16,144 nt of DNA, from contig JASIGS010000191.1 in NCBI GenBank assembly GCA_030052355.1, positions 1 through 16,144 of the forward strand. Reading direction: 5' to 3'. Position 1 is the stretch's first letter, and each line of letters opens with the position of its first letter. The notes beneath the pieces were generated by a model, which saw only the letters and a list, made by a program, of their open reading frames with translations, was not told the origin of the DNA and made no database searches. A program made the position numbers and the translations under genes. Positions 13,569-16,144 of this stretch are shown here, piece after piece. This stretch comes from Streptosporangiaceae bacterium (GTDB lineage: Bacteria > Actinomycetota > Actinomycetes > Streptosporangiales > Streptosporangiaceae).

Positions 13569-13862
13569 GTGTTCACCCCAAACTCGCGATGTATCTCGTC
13601 AAGACTAGCGTCGCGGCGCCTGACTGGCTAGCCGGTTGTGCGCTGCAAGCCGACTGCCTGACCTCGGCAGTCGCCCGACGGCGCCTGACCGTCCCGCCAC
13701 CCTTCCCGCGTCGCCGTCTGCCGCCGAACTGGTCGTTGTGACGGTTCGCCCCAAAATCATGCCCGGCTTCTGGTGATTCCTCCCTGACGACCTGACACAA
13801 CGTCTCATCGGGCGGGTCACTCATGAGCGCCGCGATAGATTACGGCTTGGTGGAATGAGCGG
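13569..13862. other. intergenic region between glgA and DUF1707 gene
   Basis: These 294 bp separate two same-strand genes. TAGTCT on the minus strand (13607-13602) fits a TAnnnT -10 for the DUF1707 gene but has no convincing -35. A 7-bp inverted repeat CGTTGTG (13734-13740)/CACAACG (13796-13802) has a 55-base gap. CTCATGAG (13822-13829) is a short palindrome. No clear terminator follows glgA. An 83-codon frame here (13573-13824, minus) has no ribosome binding site and arginine-rich composition, and I do not accept it. Confidence 0.4.
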
Positions 13863-15050
13863 TTAGCCCGATTCCGCTGGTTGGTGCGGCGCCAGGGCGC
13901 CATACAGGTCGGCCGTCTGGGCGGCGATCTTGTCCCAGCTGAACTCCGCGACCGCCCGGGCACGGCCGCGGGTTCCGAATTCGGCGGCCAGGGCCGGGTC
14001 GCCGACGACCGTGTTGATCGCGGCGGCCAGCGCGGCCTCGTCGCCAGGCGGTACGAGCAGGCCGGTCTCCCCAGCGGTCACGACCTCGGGTATGCCGCCC
14101 ACGGCTGAGGCGACGACCGCGGTTCCGCAGGCCATGGCCTCGAGATTGACGATGCCGAGCGGCTCGTACAACGACGGGCACGCGAACACCGTCGCGTGAC
14201 TCAGTATCTGGATGACCTGCTCACGTGGCAGCATTCCGGCCAGCCAGATGACGCCGGTACGGGCCGAGCGCAGCCGCTCGACCAGCTCAGTCACCTCCGC
14301 CTGCAGCTCAGGCGTATCCGGTTGGCCAGCGCAGAGCACGAGCTGCGCGGCTGGATCGATCTGCTCCGCCGCGCGCAGCAGCACGGGCAGGCCCTTCTGC
14401 CTCGTTATGCGGCCGACGAAGACCACGGACGGCCGCCCGGGATCGATCCCGTACCGGTCGAGAACGTCGTGTCCCGGATCCGGTGAATACTGCGCCGTGT
14501 CGATCCCGTTGCGGATGACGTGCACTCGGCCGGCCGGCACCTTCGGGTAGGTGGACAGAATGTCGTCGCGCATCCCGTCCGACACGGCGATCACCGCAGC
14601 GGCCGACTCGATGGCGGTCCGCTCGCACCAGCTGGAGATCGCGTAGCCGCCGCCGAGCTGCTCGGCCTTCCAGGGCCGGAGCGGCTCCAGCGAGTGCGCC
14701 GTCATGACGTGCGGCACGCCGTAGAGCAGCGAGCTCAGGTGCCCGGCCAGGTTGGCGTACCAGGTGTGCGAGTGCACCAGGTCGGCCCCGTCCGTGGCCG
14801 CCGTCATCGACAGGTCCGTCGAGATCGTCTGGATCGCCGAGCTGGCTCCCGCCAGGTGCTGCCAGGGACGGTGCGCCACCGCGCCGTCCCGGTCCGCGCC
14901 CTGGCAGTGCACGGTCAAATCCACGAGCGGCGCGAGCGAGCGCGCGAGGTACTCGACGTGCACACCGGCGCCGCCGTAGACCTCCGGCGGGTACTCCCTG
15001 GTCAGCAGCGCGACCCGCAGTCTGCGCTGACGCCCGGCCGCGGCCGTCAA
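13863..15050 (-). CDS. glgA: GT4 glycosyltransferase, actinobacterial glycogen synthase / maltose-1-phosphate synthase
   Basis: A 395-aa GT-B enzyme that transfers glucose from ADP-glucose, either to glycogen or, as shown for mycobacterial GlgM, to glucose-1-phosphate to make maltose-1-phosphate. The N-terminal nucleotide-sugar loop is [19 protein letters not shown] (21-39). Further motifs are VIRNGID (178-184), [15 protein letters not shown] (211-225) and the C-terminal E-x7-E pair E296/E304 in [17 protein letters not shown]. The start is TTG 15050: AGGAAG lies seven bases upstream, and TTGA overlaps the glgC stop by 4 bp. The longer open frame is glgC sequence read in another frame. The length (about 390 aa) matches the actinobacterial form and is shorter than the classical GT5 bacterial glycogen synthase. 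Being encoded directly behind glgC supports ADP-glucose as donor. Confidence 0.93.
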   Translation of the reverse strand: MTAAAGRQRRLRVALLTREYPPEVYGGAGVHVEYLARSLAPLVDLTVHCQGADRDGAVAHRPWQHLAGASSAIQTISTDLSMTAATDGADLVHSHTWYANLAGHLSSLLYGVPHVMTAHSLEPLRPWKAEQLGGGYAISSWCERTAIESAAAVIAVSDGMRDDILSTYPKVPAGRVHVIRNGIDTAQYSPDPGHDVLDRYGIDPGRPSVVFVGRITRQKGLPVLLRAAEQIDPAAQLVLCAGQPDTPELQAEVTELVERLRSARTGVIWLAGMLPREQVIQILSHATVFACPSLYEPLGIVNLEAMACGTAVVASAVGGIPEVVTAGETGLLVPPGDEAALAAAINTVVGDPALAAEFGTRGRARAVAEFSWDKIAAQTADLYGALAPHQPAESG

Positions 15051-16144
15051 AGCGGAACTTCCTGCCCCTTGCCGACCACCGTGATGCCGCCGGACGACAC
15101 CACAAAGCCGCGGGCGCGGTCGTGCTCCTTGTCCACGCCTACCTCGGCTCCCTCCGGCACGTCCACGTTCTTGTCGAGGATCGCGTTCTCGACCACGGCG
15201 TGCCTGCCGATCCTGCTGTTGTGCAGCACCACCGCCCGCTCGACCCTGGCCCAGCTGTTGACCCGCACGCCGGGCGACAAGACGGAATTGCGGACGAGGC
15301 CGCCAGACACGATCACGCCGTTGCTCACCACGCTGTTGATGGCTCGCCCTACCCGGTCGCCGTCGTCGTGCACGAACTTGGCCGGCGGCTGGGACGGCAC
15401 GTGCGTGAGGATCGGCCACCTCTCGTTGTAGAGGTTGAAGATCGGATGCACGGCGCACAGGTCCATGTGCGCGTCGAAGTAGGAGTCCAGCGTCCCGACG
15501 TCCCGCCAGTAACCGGTGTCGCGCGGGTCGGCGCCGGGAACTGAGTTGTCCAGGAAGTCGTAGACCTGCGCGAGCCGGTTCCGCACCAGCATCGGGATGA
15601 TGTCGCCGCCCATGTCGTGCCGGCTGCCGTCGTCGGCGGCGTCCTTGCGCAGCGCGTCCACCAGGACATCGGTCGAGAAGACGTAGTTGCCCATGGAGGC
15701 GAACGCCATGTCGGCCCGGGACGGCATCGCAGGCGGGTCGGGCGGCTTCTCCAGGAACGCCTCGATGGTCCGGCCGTCGGCCCCGGCCTTGATCACCCCG
15801 AACGCCGTCGCTTCTTCGCGCGGCACCGGGATCGCCGCCACCGTCACGCCGGCGCCCCCCGCGACGTGCTGGTCGATCATCAGCTGGGGGTCCATCCGGA
15901 ACACATGGTCCGCGCCGAACACGGCCACGATGTCCGGCTGATCGTCGAAGATCAGGTTCATCGACTGGTAGATGGCGTCCGCCGAGCCGGTGTACCAGTG
16001 CGGGCCGAGCCGCTGCTGGGCTGGCACCGGGGTCACGTAGTTGCCGAGCAGGCTGCTCAGCCGCCAGGTCGTGGTGATGTGCCGGTCAAGGCTGTGGCTC
16101 TTGTACTGGGTCAGCACGCAGATCCTGCGCATCCCCGCGTTGAC
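15047..16144 (-). CDS. glgC: glucose-1-phosphate adenylyltransferase, 5' end outside window
   Basis: ADP-glucose pyrophosphorylase makes ADP-glucose from glucose-1-phosphate and ATP, the committed step for glycogen. The frame is open to the window edge (about 365 residues seen). The missing N-terminus would hold roughly 50 residues, including the GGxGxRL nucleotide loop. Visible motifs: [15 protein letters not shown], then [12 protein letters not shown], then [10 protein letters not shown] (metal-binding Asp), [20 protein letters not shown], and [13 protein letters not shown] left-handed beta-helix C-terminal domain has hexapeptide-like repeats ([16 protein letters not shown], then [20 protein letters not shown]). 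The ATG at 16132 is internal, because the upstream codons continue the family sequence (VNAGMRR). The stop overlaps the glgA start. Confidence 0.95.
   Translation of the reverse strand, partial: VNAGMRRICVLTQYKSHSLDRHITTTWRLSSLLGNYVTPVPAQQRLGPHWYTGSADAIYQSMNLIFDDQPDIVAVFGADHVFRMDPQLMIDQHVAGGAGVTVAAIPVPREEATAFGVIKAGADGRTIEAFLEKPPDPPAMPSRADMAFASMGNYVFSTDVLVDALRKDAADDGSRHDMGGDIIPMLVRNRLAQVYDFLDNSVPGADPRDTGYWRDVGTLDSYFDAHMDLCAVHPIFNLYNERWPILTHVPSQPPAKFVHDDGDRVGRAINSVVSNGVIVSGGLVRNSVLSPGVRVNSWARVERAVVLHNSRIGRHAVVENAILDKNVDVPEGAEVGVDKEHDRARGFVVSSGGITVVGKGQEVPL

Noticed and set aside
13573..13824. 83-codon minus-strand ORF between glgA and the DUF1707 gene
   Set aside because: No ribosome binding site, arginine-rich low-information sequence and no recognisable features; probably intergenic.
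15051..15458. Upstream in-frame extension of GlgA
   Set aside because: It is glgC sequence in another frame; TTG 15050 has a ribosome binding site and gives the family length.

Overview
The window is very GC-rich, with GTG and TTG starts, GC-rich third codon positions and several actinobacterial family combinations (DUF1707 protein, HTH-fused citrate synthase, actinobacterial-type GlgC/GlgA, MoxR-DUF58-DUF4129 operon). It looks like chromosomal DNA of a high-GC actinomycete. I cannot name the genus. I see no IS elements, phage genes, CRISPR arrays, rRNA or complete tRNA.

Layout. (1) Positions 1-4283, minus strand: a tightly coupled operon read right to left. It encodes a DUF4129 membrane protein, a 188-aa two-TM protein, a MoxR-type AAA+ ATPase, a DUF58 protein and a multi-TM protein cut by the window start. 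Every junction overlaps by 4-14 bp. (2) Positions 4284-4608: a 325-bp divergent intergenic region. (3) Positions 4609-8458, plus strand: a four-gene ABC-2 type transporter operon (ATPase, permease, ATPase, permease), followed by a strong GC hairpin. (4) Positions 8511-9255, minus strand: a possible 38-aa membrane peptide and an HhH-GPD DNA-repair protein. A 64-aa membrane protein follows on the plus strand (9370-9564). (5) Positions 9590-12263: two divergent citrate-synthase-family genes. One is a conventional CitA-like enzyme (minus). The other (plus) is a citrate-synthase-like protein with an N-terminal helix-turn-helix. They share an AT-rich intergenic region with clear inverted repeats and a TTGACA box. 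(6) Positions 12360-12857, plus strand: a VOC/extradiol-dioxygenase-like protein. It converges on a DUF1707 protein (12921-13568, minus) across a 27-bp tandem repeat. (7) Positions 13863-16144, minus strand: glgC (5' end outside the window) and glgA, overlapping by 4 bp, for synthesis of glycogen or maltosyl donors.

How the genes work together. The first operon is the widespread MoxR/DUF58 chaperone-like module, likely membrane-associated. The ABC operon is probably an exporter made from two ATPase-permease pairs; its substrate is unknown. GlgC makes ADP-glucose and GlgA consumes it.

The most interesting part is the citrate synthase pair. A fusion of a DNA-binding fold to a citrate synthase fold, beside an operator-like palindrome and a second citrate synthase, suggests a metabolite-sensing enzyme-regulator. 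This is inference. The HTH-citrate synthase architecture itself is, to my knowledge, already seen in other actinobacterial genomes. Most of the remaining window looks like ordinary core genome.
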